Assembly: GCA_016280915.1 (NCBI GenBank)
Contig: JAEEHQ010000115.1
Span: 1 to 64,000 of the forward strand
Length of the DNA stretch: 64,000 nucleotides
From: Bacteroidales bacterium
Lineage (GTDB): Bacteria > Bacteroidota > Bacteroidia > Bacteroidales > P3
Direction: 5' to 3'
The notes beneath the pieces were generated by a model. The model saw only the letters and a list, made by a program, of their open reading frames with translations. It made no database searches and had not been told where the DNA came from. Positions 35,277 through 43,597 of the stretch are shown here, piece after piece. The translations under genes and the position numbers were made by a program. Position 1 is the first letter of the stretch; the number at the start of each line of letters is the position of its first letter.

Positions 35277-36815
35277 GTGAGTCGCGCACGTTCTCAAATA
35301 CATCGCACGCTATATGTGTTGCTGCTATGTCTGCTGGTTATTGCCATGACCACCTCGGTGTTTATGACAAATCTGGTGTGGGTGTTGCTATTGGCCAACT
35401 GGATAGTGGAATGGAACTGGCGGGAGAAATTTGCCAACTTTAGGCACAACTACCTGCTGCAGGCTTTTCTGGTGCTTTTGGCCGTACACTTGATTTGGCT
35501 TGTGGGGACTGAGAATATGGCCTATGGGCTCTATGACCTGCAGAAGAAGCTACCCCTGTTTTTCATCCCCTTGGTTATCCTTACCACGCCTCCGCCCCAA
35601 GGCAAGGAGAGCATGGCCATAGGTTTTAGCTATGTGTGCACGCTGCTGGTGGTCACCGTCATCGGACTGGTTCGTTTTCTAACCATCGAAGACCTCCCCT
35701 ACCGCGAGATTGTCCCTTATATCTCCCACATCCGTTTTGGACTGAACTTATGCCTGGCGCTGGTGCTGCTTGCTTGGGCGACGCTCAAATGCGACAGGCC
35801 GTGGCTTAAAGTGGCCAACACGCTGCTGTCGGTATGGTTTTTGGTCTTTCTGTTACTCATTCATTCTTACACATCTTTTATCATCCTGCTAGTCACCTCA
35901 GCGGTGTTACTATGGACCTACCGCAACCGCATGGGCAAGAAGCTCCGCACGGCCATTTTTGCCATTTGGGGCAGCCTGGTGTTGTCCGCCTTGGGTCTAT
36001 GCGGATATTATTGTTACGACTACTACCATTTGCGACCCCTCTCCACCAACGACCTGGCTGCTACCACTCCCAACGGTAATCGCTATAAGCATTACGAAGA
36101 CAAGATAATTGAGAACGGAAACTACATTCATCACTACGTTTGCGAGGAAGAGATGAGGCAGGAATGGAGCAAACGAAGTACTGTTCCTTTCGACTCGACC
36201 ACAAGCACGGGATGGCCGGTCAGCACCACCCTCCTGCGCTACCTTAACGGCATGGGGGTGACCAAAGACAGTTTGGGCATGACTCAGCTCAGCAACAAGG
36301 ACATCAACGCCATAGAGAAAGGAATAGCCAACCCTGTCTACCTGAAAGCAGGACCACGAAAGATGATTTATGTGCTGTGCTATGAATATGAAAATTATCG
36401 CTGCTACCACAGCGTGAGCAATTTCAGCATGTTGCAACGAATAGAACTTTGGCGCAACGGGTTGGGGGTATGGCTGCGGCATCCCTTGCTGGGTGTTGGC
36501 ACCGGCGATGTTCCCGACGCGTGTCAGGCGCGCCTCGAAGCCAACCATTCGGCATTGGCCGAGAGCCACATGCATACCCACAGCCAGTATATTAACTTTC
36601 TTTTGGCCTTTGGTTTGGTGGGGTTTGTCGCCATTGCTTATTTCTTTGTTCGCGCCATCGTGGCCACACGGAGTTGCCGACGTATTCTCTTCACCGCTTT
36701 GCTATGCATTGTGCTCATATCCTTTGTTAGCGAGGACACACTTGAAACCCTTGCAGGCATTACTTTCACGGCTCTCTTCCTGTCGCTACTCTCCACCCGT
36801 TACCCCCATCAATAG
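35277..36815 (+). CDS. O-antigen ligase / polymerase (WaaL/Wzy_C-like) membrane protein
   Basis: 512 residues with about ten membrane helices. Its core motif is the Wzy_C-type segment near 390-435 (RIELWRNGLGVWLRHPLLGVGTGDV and SHMHTHSQYINFLLAFGLVG), where the large extracytoplasmic loop lies. The start is uncertain: the codon at 35277 is GTG, directly after an in-frame TAA, so GTG is the only early choice; the next ATG is some 24 codons in. Members join or polymerise glycan chains on lipid carriers outside the inner membrane. It is followed by an M16 peptidase gene after 18 bases; no glycosyltransferase is beside it. Confidence 0.82.
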   Translation: MSRARSQIHRTLYVLLLCLLVIAMTTSVFMTNLVWVLLLANWIVEWNWREKFANFRHNYLLQAFLVLLAVHLIWLVGTENMAYGLYDLQKKLPLFFIPLVILTTPPPQGKESMAIGFSYVCTLLVVTVIGLVRFLTIEDLPYREIVPYISHIRFGLNLCLALVLLAWATLKCDRPWLKVANTLLSVWFLVFLLLIHSYTSFIILLVTSAVLLWTYRNRMGKKLRTAIFAIWGSLVLSALGLCGYYCYDYYHLRPLSTNDLAATTPNGNRYKHYEDKIIENGNYIHHYVCEEEMRQEWSKRSTVPFDSTTSTGWPVSTTLLRYLNGMGVTKDSLGMTQLSNKDINAIEKGIANPVYLKAGPRKMIYVLCYEYENYRCYHSVSNFSMLQRIELWRNGLGVWLRHPLLGVGTGDVPDACQARLEANHSALAESHMHTHSQYINFLLAFGLVGFVAIAYFFVRAIVATRSCRRILFTALLCIVLISFVSEDTLETLAGITFTALFLSLLSTRYPHQ

Positions 36816-36833
36816 AAAACTACAGCAGAAAAA

Positions 36834-38057
36834 ATGTATCTCTACCACACCCTCAACAACGGCATACGCATCATCTTTAGTCAGAACAGCTCGAATGTTG
36901 TCTATGCCGGCGTGTATATCGGCGTGGGCTCGCGCAACGAAAAGAGTCCTGCCGAAGAAGGCATTGCCCATTTTATCGAACACTCCATCTTCAAAGGTAC
37001 CGAACATCGCCGCTCATACCATATCCGCAACCGAATTGATGGCGTAGGAGGCGAGCTGGATGCCTTCACCACCAAGGAGGAGACCTGTGTCTATGCCTCC
37101 GCCCTATCGCAGCATTTGGAGCGCTGTTTGGAGCTCTTTAGTGACATACTATTCCATTCCACCTTTCCGCAACATGAGATTGAAAAGGAGAAAGATGTGG
37201 TCATTGAGGAAATCAACCTTTACAAAGACTCTCCCGCAGAACTTATCTATGACGATTTCGAGGAGATGATATTCGGTCGTCATCCATTGGCACACAACAT
37301 TTTAGGAAGCAAAAAGAACGTAAAGCATTTCTCCTCCGAGCAGTTGTCGCGCTTCCTCCACCAGAACTATACCCCCGACAAGATGGTCATTTCGGTGGTA
37401 GGCAATGTGGAGTTCAAGCGATTGGTACACCTTTGCGAAAAATATTTCTCCCATACCGACGTCCAACCCAATGTCAAGACAGATGCGGATGACAAAGTAG
37501 AATATCAACGCTTCAACAACACCCTCAACAAACGCACCCACCAGGTGCACCTGCTGGCGGGCTGTCCGGCACCCACCATCTATGACGAAAAGAAGAATGC
37601 CTTCACATTGCTGAACAATATACTGGGCGGCCCCGCAATGAACTCCCGACTGAATGTTTCTGTGCGCGAAAACCAAGGTTTCTGCTACACCATCGAGTCG
37701 CAGTATGTGCCTTTCACCGATGCAGGCCTATTTTACATCTATGCCGGCGTGGACAGCGATGCTGCCGAACGCAGCACCCAGCTTATCCTTGAAGAGCTGC
37801 GTCGACTGCGCGAAGTGAAGCTCTCCCCCCAACAACTGCACTCAGCCCAAACCCAGCTGATAGGCCAAATGGCCATCACCAACGACAGCGGGCTGAACGA
37901 GATGCAAAGCATTGGCAAAGCCTATCTCAATTTCGACCATGTGGACACGCTTGAGGAAATGAATCGCGACATCCTAAACGTCACCCCCAAAGAGTTGCAA
38001 GCCGTTGCCCAAGAAATTTTTGCTGAAGACAAATTCAGCTTCCTCTACTATAAATAG
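36834..38057 (+). CDS. M16 family zinc peptidase (processing-peptidase type)
   Basis: 407 residues. The inverted zinc motif HFIEH is at about 46-50 (EEGIAHFIEHSIFKGTEHR), with the distal Glu region EKEKDVVIEEINLYKDSPAE near 120-140. The C-terminal half has the second inactive M16 domain with the LLNNILGGPAMNSRLNVSVREN substrate-binding R/Y-like region near 265. At about 400 residues it matches the short, single-subunit M16B proteases that cut peptides of unfolded proteins in the cytoplasm or periplasm; no signal peptide is seen, so it is probably cytoplasmic. A terminator follows. Confidence 0.93.
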   Translation: MYLYHTLNNGIRIIFSQNSSNVVYAGVYIGVGSRNEKSPAEEGIAHFIEHSIFKGTEHRRSYHIRNRIDGVGGELDAFTTKEETCVYASALSQHLERCLELFSDILFHSTFPQHEIEKEKDVVIEEINLYKDSPAELIYDDFEEMIFGRHPLAHNILGSKKNVKHFSSEQLSRFLHQNYTPDKMVISVVGNVEFKRLVHLCEKYFSHTDVQPNVKTDADDKVEYQRFNNTLNKRTHQVHLLAGCPAPTIYDEKKNAFTLLNNILGGPAMNSRLNVSVRENQGFCYTIESQYVPFTDAGLFYIYAGVDSDAAERSTQLILEELRRLREVKLSPQQLHSAQTQLIGQMAITNDSGLNEMQSIGKAYLNFDHVDTLEEMNRDILNVTPKELQAVAQEIFAEDKFSFLYYK

Positions 38058-38083
38058 CGGAGTCCTGATGCTTTCCCTCTCAA

Positions 38084-38121
38084 AAAAAGAGGCTCTGCCA
38101 AAATGACGGAGCCTCTTTTAT
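38084..38121 (+). terminator. Rho-independent terminator of the M16 peptidase gene
   Basis: AAAAGAGGCTCTGCC, loop AAAAT, then GACGGAGCCTCTTTTAT: a strong stem with a T-run on the plus strand. Confidence 0.87.
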
Positions 38122-38136
38122 TAGATGAACGTTGAA

Positions 38137-38338
38137 TTAAACTCAAATCGGTCATTAGGCCAACTTTTATATCCTTTCTTGCTTTTTCAGGTCTTTTTAA
38201 GCCATCTCAGCATTTCTTCTGGCATCTTGTCCATATCCCTGTCTCGCTGTAGCCCGCTACGCCTTCGGCAGCGATATGGCCAATCTGCTCGAAACAAATA
38301 CTAATCTGGCATAAACCCTAACGACCAATTTGGGTTAA
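38137..38338 (+). repeat. Dispersed TTAA-bounded element, copy 2 (MITE-like)
   Basis: 202 bases, the shortest copy. It runs from TTAA at 38137-38140 (then ACTCAAATCGGTCATTAGG) to TTAA at 38335-38338 (after CCAATTTGGG). It keeps the shared words catcttgtccatatccctgt and gatatggccaatctgct without the extra inner block of copies 1 and 3. Same orientation as copy 1. Its right edge contains the TTA that is the stop codon of the leftward fucosidase gene. Confidence 0.85.
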
Positions 38339-39720
38339 AACTCCACTACCACAGCATGATACATTGGCGAGCTGGAGGAGAGGGAGAGGGTGGTACGGTC
38401 CTTGCCTTGCTTGACTGTGGCCTTGACACTCTTGCCGGCAAGCGGAGTGACCTTCTTGACATCGAAGGGGAAGTCGAAAGTGGCTTTCTTGGTAGGTTCG
38501 GCGATGAGGCAGATGGCATACCGACGGCTGCCGTCTTTGCTCTGCGTGTAGCGGATGCCACCCTTGCTGTAGGGATAGAGCGGACGGGTGGAGTAGATGG
38601 CCTTGCCATTGATGTCGAGCCAAGCACCCATCTCTTTCATACGAGAGAGGGCTTCGACAGGAAGACGGCCCTGGGCATCGGGTCCCACATTGAGTAATAG
38701 GTTGCCACCCTTGGCCACCACGTCGCAAAGAATATGAATAAGCTGGGTTGTGCTCTTATAATTGTCGTTGGGCACAAAGGACCAGCTGTCGCCCATGGTC
38801 ATACAAGTTTCCCAAGGATACGAGAGCAGGCTGTCGGGAACCTCCTTCTCGGGGGTACGGTAGTTCTCGTAACGGCCACCCACCGAGCGGTCAACCACAA
38901 TCAGGTCAGGATTGCCTGAGCGAGCGATGCTGACCAGCTTGTCCATGTCGATGTCCTGCACACGCTGGTAGCAACCCAGCCAAGGACGGGTCTCGTCGTT
39001 GATGCTCCATTCGGGACGAATCCAACCCCCATCGAGCCAGAGAATGTCTATGTCGCCATAGTTGTGGGTGAGTTCATACACTTGCTTGTGGGTGAAGGTC
39101 TTGAAGCTGTCCCAACGATTGGGATGCTCATTGATGTCGTAGTTGACATTGCGGTCGGGTGTGGCCCACTCATGTGCCCAGTAGTCGTCGTTGTGCCAGT
39201 CGGCTTTGGAAAAATAAAGACCCGTCCACAACCCTTTTGCGCGGAAAGCATCAACGATGCTCTTGGTGATGTCGGGTTGGGCGTTCTTGCTATACGGACA
39301 TTCGGGACCTGCGCAGCCATACTCGGTTTCGTTGCTGTTGAACATACAGAAACCATCGTGGTGTTTGGTGGTGAAGACCACATACTTCATGCCGGCAGCC
39401 TTGGCGGCAGCAGCCATTTGGTCGGGATGAAACTGGGTGGGATTGAAGGTGCGGATAAGGTTCCAGTAGTCGTGTTTATACTGGTCGTAAGCAGCGCCCT
39501 TACGGTCAATCCAGGGCTCGTTGCAGATATTCCAAGACTCCACAATGCCCCATTGGGCGTAGATGCCCCAATGCATCATAAAGCCGAACTTCAAATCTTG
39601 CCACTCATCCAAACGGTTCAAGATAACAGGGTCAGTTTCTGGTTCACGGTCGCTTTGAGCGCAAACAGAACCCACAGAGAATAAGAAAACTAAAAGGGTT
39701 AAAAACGCATATTTCTTCAT
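38335..39720 (-). CDS. Alpha-L-fucosidase, GH29 family, secreted
   Basis: 461 residues with a signal peptide (MKKYAFLTLLVFLFSVGSVCAQ). The GH29 catalytic barrel is clear: EWQDLKFGFMMHWGIYAQWG near 35-54, GMKYVVFTTKHHDGFCMFNS near 110-130, and the nucleophile Asp in DIDILWLDGGWI near 222-230. The acid/base Glu is less predictable in this family and I do not assign it. The C-terminal beta-sandwich is short. It hydrolyses alpha-fucosyl residues from host or plant glycans in the periplasm or outside. The stop codon is formed in the edge of element copy 2, which lies directly downstream. Confidence 0.92.
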   Translation of the reverse strand: MKKYAFLTLLVFLFSVGSVCAQSDREPETDPVILNRLDEWQDLKFGFMMHWGIYAQWGIVESWNICNEPWIDRKGAAYDQYKHDYWNLIRTFNPTQFHPDQMAAAAKAAGMKYVVFTTKHHDGFCMFNSNETEYGCAGPECPYSKNAQPDITKSIVDAFRAKGLWTGLYFSKADWHNDDYWAHEWATPDRNVNYDINEHPNRWDSFKTFTHKQVYELTHNYGDIDILWLDGGWIRPEWSINDETRPWLGCYQRVQDIDMDKLVSIARSGNPDLIVVDRSVGGRYENYRTPEKEVPDSLLSYPWETCMTMGDSWSFVPNDNYKSTTQLIHILCDVVAKGGNLLLNVGPDAQGRLPVEALSRMKEMGAWLDINGKAIYSTRPLYPYSKGGIRYTQSKDGSRRYAICLIAEPTKKATFDFPFDVKKVTPLAGKSVKATVKQGKDRTTLSLSSSSPMYHAVVVEF

Positions 39721-39745
39721 AGGTTTAAGCTATTATTATGATTTG

Positions 39746-39825
39746 CAAAAATACAATATTTTTCTAAAACAATGTGCATTGGATGCGTTTTTCTTTTGGC
39801 CAATTCGGGAAAAAAATGTATTTTT
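39746..39825. promoter_or_regulatory. Divergent promoter pair for the fucosidase and DUF481 genes
   Basis: TATTTTTG boxes stand on both strands: complement of CAAAAATA at 39746-39753 facing left and 39818-39825 facing right. For the right box TTTGG lies about 20 bases upstream. Both fit TAnnTTTG. Confidence 0.65.
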
Positions 39826-39860
39826 GCAAAAGAATAAAGAAACTATATTACTATAACAAG

Positions 39861-40580
39861 ATGCGCAAGATATTAATACTCACAATTATGGTTGTTGCTA
39901 CGCTGACTGTGTCGGCTCAAAGCAAATGGCAGTACACCTTCAGCCTGGGCGGAGAATATAAGTCGGGCAATGTGAACACCTTTACCTTCAACAACAAAGG
40001 TGGGGTGGAACGGAACGACAGCATTTTGGCTCTCGACGCCAACTATGCCATTGTTTATGGGCAGAAGGACCATGTGGAATACGACAAAAGCCTGACGGGC
40101 AACCTAACTTTTGACATCTGGCAGTATAACCGCGTCTCGCCTTTCGTTTCCGCCACCTACTACAACAACAAGTACAAGGGGTTTGAATACAAACTGAGTT
40201 TCCTAGCTGGCGCCAAGTACCGTTTGTTTTACAACCAGAACTACGACTACTCCATCAGCGCGGCCTACGTGTACGAGTATGTCGATTACTTCACCACCAA
40301 TACCACCCTCATGGAGCCACAGGTGAGCCGTGTTTCGCTCCGATTTAAGATGCGACACAAACTCAATGAAGGTATCTCGCTGAAGCACATCACATTCTAC
40401 ATGCCCTCAATAACCAACTTAGGCGATTATATCGTCACCAGTTCTACCAGCCTCTCTTCACAATTGGGAAAACACCTCTTTCTGGACTTGAACTTCAAAT
40501 ACGAATATCACAGCTTGGTGCCTGACAACGTTCAGAAACAGGACATCATCACCTCGGTTACCCTTAGAATGAAATTCTAA
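39861..40580 (+). CDS. DUF481-type outer membrane protein
   Basis: 239 residues from ATG 39861 (MRKILILTIMVVATLTVSAQ, signal peptide). The whole mature part is beta-strand-rich and matches the DUF481 pattern: WQYTFSLGGEYKSGNVNTFT, YDKSLTGNLTFDIWQYNRVS, and a closing DIITSVTLRMKF with terminal Phe, as in barrel outer membrane proteins. Function of DUF481 proteins is unknown. It overlaps no neighbour and is followed after six bases by the TPR protein gene, suggesting one transcript. Confidence 0.85.
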   Translation: MRKILILTIMVVATLTVSAQSKWQYTFSLGGEYKSGNVNTFTFNNKGGVERNDSILALDANYAIVYGQKDHVEYDKSLTGNLTFDIWQYNRVSPFVSATYYNNKYKGFEYKLSFLAGAKYRLFYNQNYDYSISAAYVYEYVDYFTTNTTLMEPQVSRVSLRFKMRHKLNEGISLKHITFYMPSITNLGDYIVTSSTSLSSQLGKHLFLDLNFKYEYHSLVPDNVQKQDIITSVTLRMKF

Positions 40581-40586
40581 TCTATC

Positions 40587-41519
40587 ATGAATAAGTTCCT
40601 TTTCATCCTTCTCGCAATAAGCCTTTGGTGTCCCTCCTGGGCGCAGGAATACCACTTACAGTTTTCGCAGGCACTTGAAAAAGGTGACACCAACGCACTG
40701 CGGGCCACACTCAACGCCTGGAGCAAGCTCCAGCCAACCGAGGCCGACTACTACATCGACCAGTTTAACTTTTACGTGAACCGTGCGCTGTCGCAAACCA
40801 TCATCTTGACGCAAGATAACGACGAGGTGGACGGTGAAGCCTTAACTATGACCGACACCACTGGCGACATAGCAGGTTATCTGGTCATGGGGGTACCCAC
40901 CATAGAGTCGAAAATGGCCGATAGCGCCATACTATGGATTAACAAAGGGTTGGAACAACATCCCTACCGACTGGATATGTGGATGGGCCGCACCCACTTC
41001 TTGGGCATCACTCAACGCTGGGACGACTTTGAGCACACCTTATTGGAGCTGATTGACCGCTATGCAACCACCAAGTCAAAACTCTGGAAATACCCCGATG
41101 TGGGACAATTTGACAAGGAGATGTTCTCCGAGTCCATACTTCAATACCAGCAGACTTTGGTGGAGGAAATCAACCTCTCGGCCATGGAGCGAAGTGACAC
41201 CCTGATGCTTAACCGCATGGCTAACATCGCCCAAAGGATGCTCAAATACTATCCTAAGGACATCTATCAGTTGAATATCATGGCTGTATACCACAACGCC
41301 TTAGGTCAGCCTGAGGAATGCCTGCGCTATCTACTAAAAGCCGAGAAACAAGACCGTCGCGACTGCACCGTGCTCGCGAATATTGCCAATACCTACCACA
41401 CACTCGAAAACTATAAGCAGGAACGCAAATACCTGGAGAAACTGCTCAAATACGGTGACGAGGACTCGCAAGAATACGCACGACATTTCCTCAAAGAATT
41501 GGAATCCCAAGGACATTGA
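40587..41519 (+). CDS. Secreted tetratricopeptide repeat protein
   Basis: 310 residues with a signal peptide (MNKFLFILLAISLWCPSWAQ). The mature part is helical. TPR-like repeats are seen at about 225-300: DIYQLNIMAVYHNALGQPEE, CTVLANIANTYHTLENYKQE, DEDSQEYARHFLKELE. The N-terminal half has helices but no firm domain. TPR proteins act as binding scaffolds; partner unknown. It pairs with the DUF481 gene just upstream (six bases), which may mark an outer membrane-associated unit. Confidence 0.82.
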   Translation: MNKFLFILLAISLWCPSWAQEYHLQFSQALEKGDTNALRATLNAWSKLQPTEADYYIDQFNFYVNRALSQTIILTQDNDEVDGEALTMTDTTGDIAGYLVMGVPTIESKMADSAILWINKGLEQHPYRLDMWMGRTHFLGITQRWDDFEHTLLELIDRYATTKSKLWKYPDVGQFDKEMFSESILQYQQTLVEEINLSAMERSDTLMLNRMANIAQRMLKYYPKDIYQLNIMAVYHNALGQPEECLRYLLKAEKQDRRDCTVLANIANTYHTLENYKQERKYLEKLLKYGDEDSQEYARHFLKELESQGH

Positions 41520-41604
41520 TGCCGTGTTCTTTTCTACTGGTAGAGACCAACAGGCACAGGCCAAACCGAATTGGTTCTAATTTGTTTTTTCACGGTCTTA
41601 AAGG

Positions 41605-41710
41605 CTGAAGAGTGATATCACCCTGAAAACTAAGCAGGGGCGGTTTTACAGATGAGACCCTCAGTCAGCGTCTAGAAAGGACGCGACAACGAGAATTGTT
41701 GGCAAAAAAC
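41605..41710. other. GC-rich structured non-coding segment upstream of rpmE2
   Basis: A roughly 100-base island richer in G and C than its flanks, with short hairpins: GCGTC / GACGC at about 41673-41690 and CAAC / GTTG at about 41693-41709. It lies between the TPR gene and the rpmE2 promoter, does not look coding, and no known RNA family was recognised. Confidence 0.35.
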
Positions 41711-41751
41711 AGTCATATTTTATAACAGGAAAATAGAAAAAAAAGAAAAAT

Positions 41752-41782
41752 TTTGCCATTTCAAAAAAAGTACGTATCTTTG
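41752..41782 (+). promoter_or_regulatory. Promoter of rpmE2
   Basis: TTTG at 41752-41755, 19 bases, then TATCTTTG at 41775-41782: a complete Bacteroidota promoter, about 113 bases before the rpmE2 start. Confidence 0.8.
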
Positions 41783-41801
41783 CAAACTCAAAATGATGCG
41801 A

Positions 41802-41877
41802 AAAACGCCTCGTTTTACATAGAAAATAATAGTTAAAACAAATAATAACAATCGTTTAAGAGCCACTGCTTAAAACG
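41802..41877 (+). promoter_or_regulatory. Structured 5' leader of rpmE2
   Basis: The transcript leader of about 110 bases carries two hairpins: AAAACG/CGTTTT around CCT (41802-41816) and CGTTTAAG/CTTAAAACG (41853-41877), the latter 18 bases before the ATG. Ribosomal protein leaders often act in autoregulation; this is an inference. Confidence 0.45.
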
Positions 41878-41895
41878 GCAAAACAACCCGAAAAA

Positions 41896-42153
41896 ATGAA
41901 AAAAGGAATCCATCCCGAGAACTACAGACTGGTAGTCTTCAAAGACATGTCCAACGACAACATGATCCTCACCAAGAGCTGCGCAGCCACCAAAGAGACC
42001 GTCACCTTTACCGATGGTAATGAATATCCCGTGGTGAAATTGGAAATCTCCAACACTTCTCACCCGTTCTTTACTGGTAAGCTGAAACTCGTTGACACCG
42101 CCGGACGTGTTGATAAGTTCATGAACAAGTACAAGAAATACTCCAAGAAGTAA
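41896..42153 (+). CDS. rpmE2: Ribosomal protein L31 type B
   Basis: 85 residues, [20 protein letters not shown] at the start, a full match to the zinc-free L31 form: the CxxC pair of the type A protein is missing (one lone Cys in SCAATKE). The C-terminal [20 protein letters not shown] is conserved. L31 lies in the large-subunit bridge. In Bacteroidota this type is the usual L31, not only a zinc-starvation paralogue. It has its own promoter and terminator, so it is a monocistronic gene. Confidence 0.96.
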   Translation: MKKGIHPENYRLVVFKDMSNDNMILTKSCAATKETVTFTDGNEYPVVKLEISNTSHPFFTGKLKLVDTAGRVDKFMNKYKKYSKK

Positions 42154-42174
42154 TTTGTTTTAGGTTTTAGATTA

Positions 42175-42210
42175 GAGCCTCTGTCGTAAGATAGGGGCTT
42201 TTTTATTTAT
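42175..42210 (+). terminator. Rho-independent terminator of rpmE2
   Basis: GAGCCTCTGTC, loop GTAA, GATAGGGGCT and a T-run TTTTTT; some pairs are G-U. Confidence 0.82.
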
Positions 42211-42239
42211 TCTCACGGGGAGGGGGCTATGACAAACTC

Positions 42240-43358
42240 TCACCCGATGAGGAAACGACCAAAACGAGTTTTGAGCATGAGCCAGGTGACCAAAATGCTG
42301 AGGCCAAGCGTGACAGAAAGAACTACCCAAGGCATCAGCCACTCCCCCACCCTACAGGCGGCACACCAAGCAGGAAACGGAGTGTTATAATAAAAAGGCT
42401 TCATGAAAAACATGTGGAAAACATAAACGCCATAACAGAGTCGCGAACATTGACGAAGAAATGGCCCAGGCTGAGAATTGGGCTCACGATACCGACGGAG
42501 CCAATAAGACACCGTGAAATAGAGCGCCAGAATGCCACAAGCAGTATGGGCGAAAGCAAACAGATGCAACGTAAGCTGACTGCATCCGCGAAGCCAATGT
42601 GGACATTGGAAAGAAAAACCCGGAAGGATGAGATGGGTGGCTTGCAGATGCAGCATCAGAAAGAGGAAATAGAGAACCCAAAGCAATATAAACAGAAGGG
42701 GGGAACCAGCCGACCCATCCTCTTTCGCATTACGTTTCAGCAATATGCGAAGCCAATATCCTAGATAAAAATAAAATAAAAAGTAGGGCACTCGCGACAA
42801 CCCCAGCTTGAGTCCAGAGACCCGCAACAGCGATACCGCCGCCAATCCCGCTAATAGAAACCATCCTACAGGCATGAACCAAGCGTCATGACGGGCATGA
42901 AGCCACTGGAGGAGACGGTCGATAAGCCAGCAGACCAAGAAACACCAGAAAAGCATTGGCAGAAACCACAAATGCTCAATACCATTGGCCACACGCCAGA
43001 AAGCCACCTGCCAATTGAACTTATTGGGGTTGAAACGGAAAAGCAGATAATAGACAATGCCAAATACAAAACATGGGATGATGAGTCGCTTGAATTTCTT
43101 CCAAAGAAAGCCGAAGAAGCCATTGCGCTTGCCCAACTCAAAGCACTGGTAGCAGAAAACATATCCCCCAACAAAGGCAATGGTTTCGATACGGAATCCA
43201 CTAATCAGATGGCCCATCCACCAATAGGCTGCATTGGGCGATACTCCTTGCGGAACAGCCCAACCTCCGGTGAAAACACACAACGAATGATAGACCACCA
43301 AAAGAAAGATAATCAGAGGTCTAATGATTGAAATCTCGAAAAGGAGCTTTTTTTTCAC
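42240..43358 (-). CDS. Membrane acyltransferase, acyltransferase_3 family
   Basis: About 372 residues from GTG 43358 (VKKKLLFEISIIRPLIIFLL), with ten or so membrane helices. The helix opening RPLIIFLLVVYHSLCVFTGG, with the conserved His, and the tail IVTWLMLKTRFGRFLIG fit acyltransferase_3 / OafA-like O-acetyltransferases that modify sugars at the membrane. The frame is open upstream to an ATG at 43532, but that part crosses the likely promoter (TACCTTTG at 43370-43363 on this strand) and is unconserved. A GTG start directly after the box would make a nearly leaderless message. The substrate is unknown. Confidence 0.75.
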   Translation of the reverse strand: MKKKLLFEISIIRPLIIFLLVVYHSLCVFTGGWAVPQGVSPNAAYWWMGHLISGFRIETIAFVGGYVFCYQCFELGKRNGFFGFLWKKFKRLIIPCFVFGIVYYLLFRFNPNKFNWQVAFWRVANGIEHLWFLPMLFWCFLVCWLIDRLLQWLHARHDAWFMPVGWFLLAGLAAVSLLRVSGLKLGLSRVPYFLFYFYLGYWLRILLKRNAKEDGSAGSPLLFILLWVLYFLFLMLHLQATHLILPGFSFQCPHWLRGCSQLTLHLFAFAHTACGILALYFTVSYWLRRYREPNSQPGPFLRQCSRLCYGVYVFHMFFMKPFYYNTPFPAWCAACRVGEWLMPWVVLSVTLGLSILVTWLMLKTRFGRFLIG

Positions 43359-43362
43359 TTTG

Positions 43363-43370
43363 CAAAGGTA
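43363..43370 (-). promoter_or_regulatory. -7 box of the acyltransferase gene
   Basis: TACCTTTG on the minus strand, five bases before GTG 43358, fits TAnnTTTG. The expected start point falls at or within a few bases of the start codon. Confidence 0.5.
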
Positions 43371-43597
43371 CAAAAAAAACTCGAAAACTCTAAAAAGCAC
43401 ACGGATTGGTAGAATCAATTCTTCCAAACATCCAAAAGCACAAAAGAAATATGCAGTTTTGAGAGCCTGAGCCCTTTGAGGCTGACAAAATGTCATACCG
43501 CCATATTGGCATTGTTTTTGTTTCAACATCATGGCTGTCTAAAAATGCAGATGTTTTACTATTTGACAAATATGTATACAATAAAAATAATGATATT

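Noticed and set aside
41605..41710. Known riboswitch or 6S RNA
   Set aside because: No consensus core of any class I know fits; only short hairpins are present, so it was kept as unassigned.
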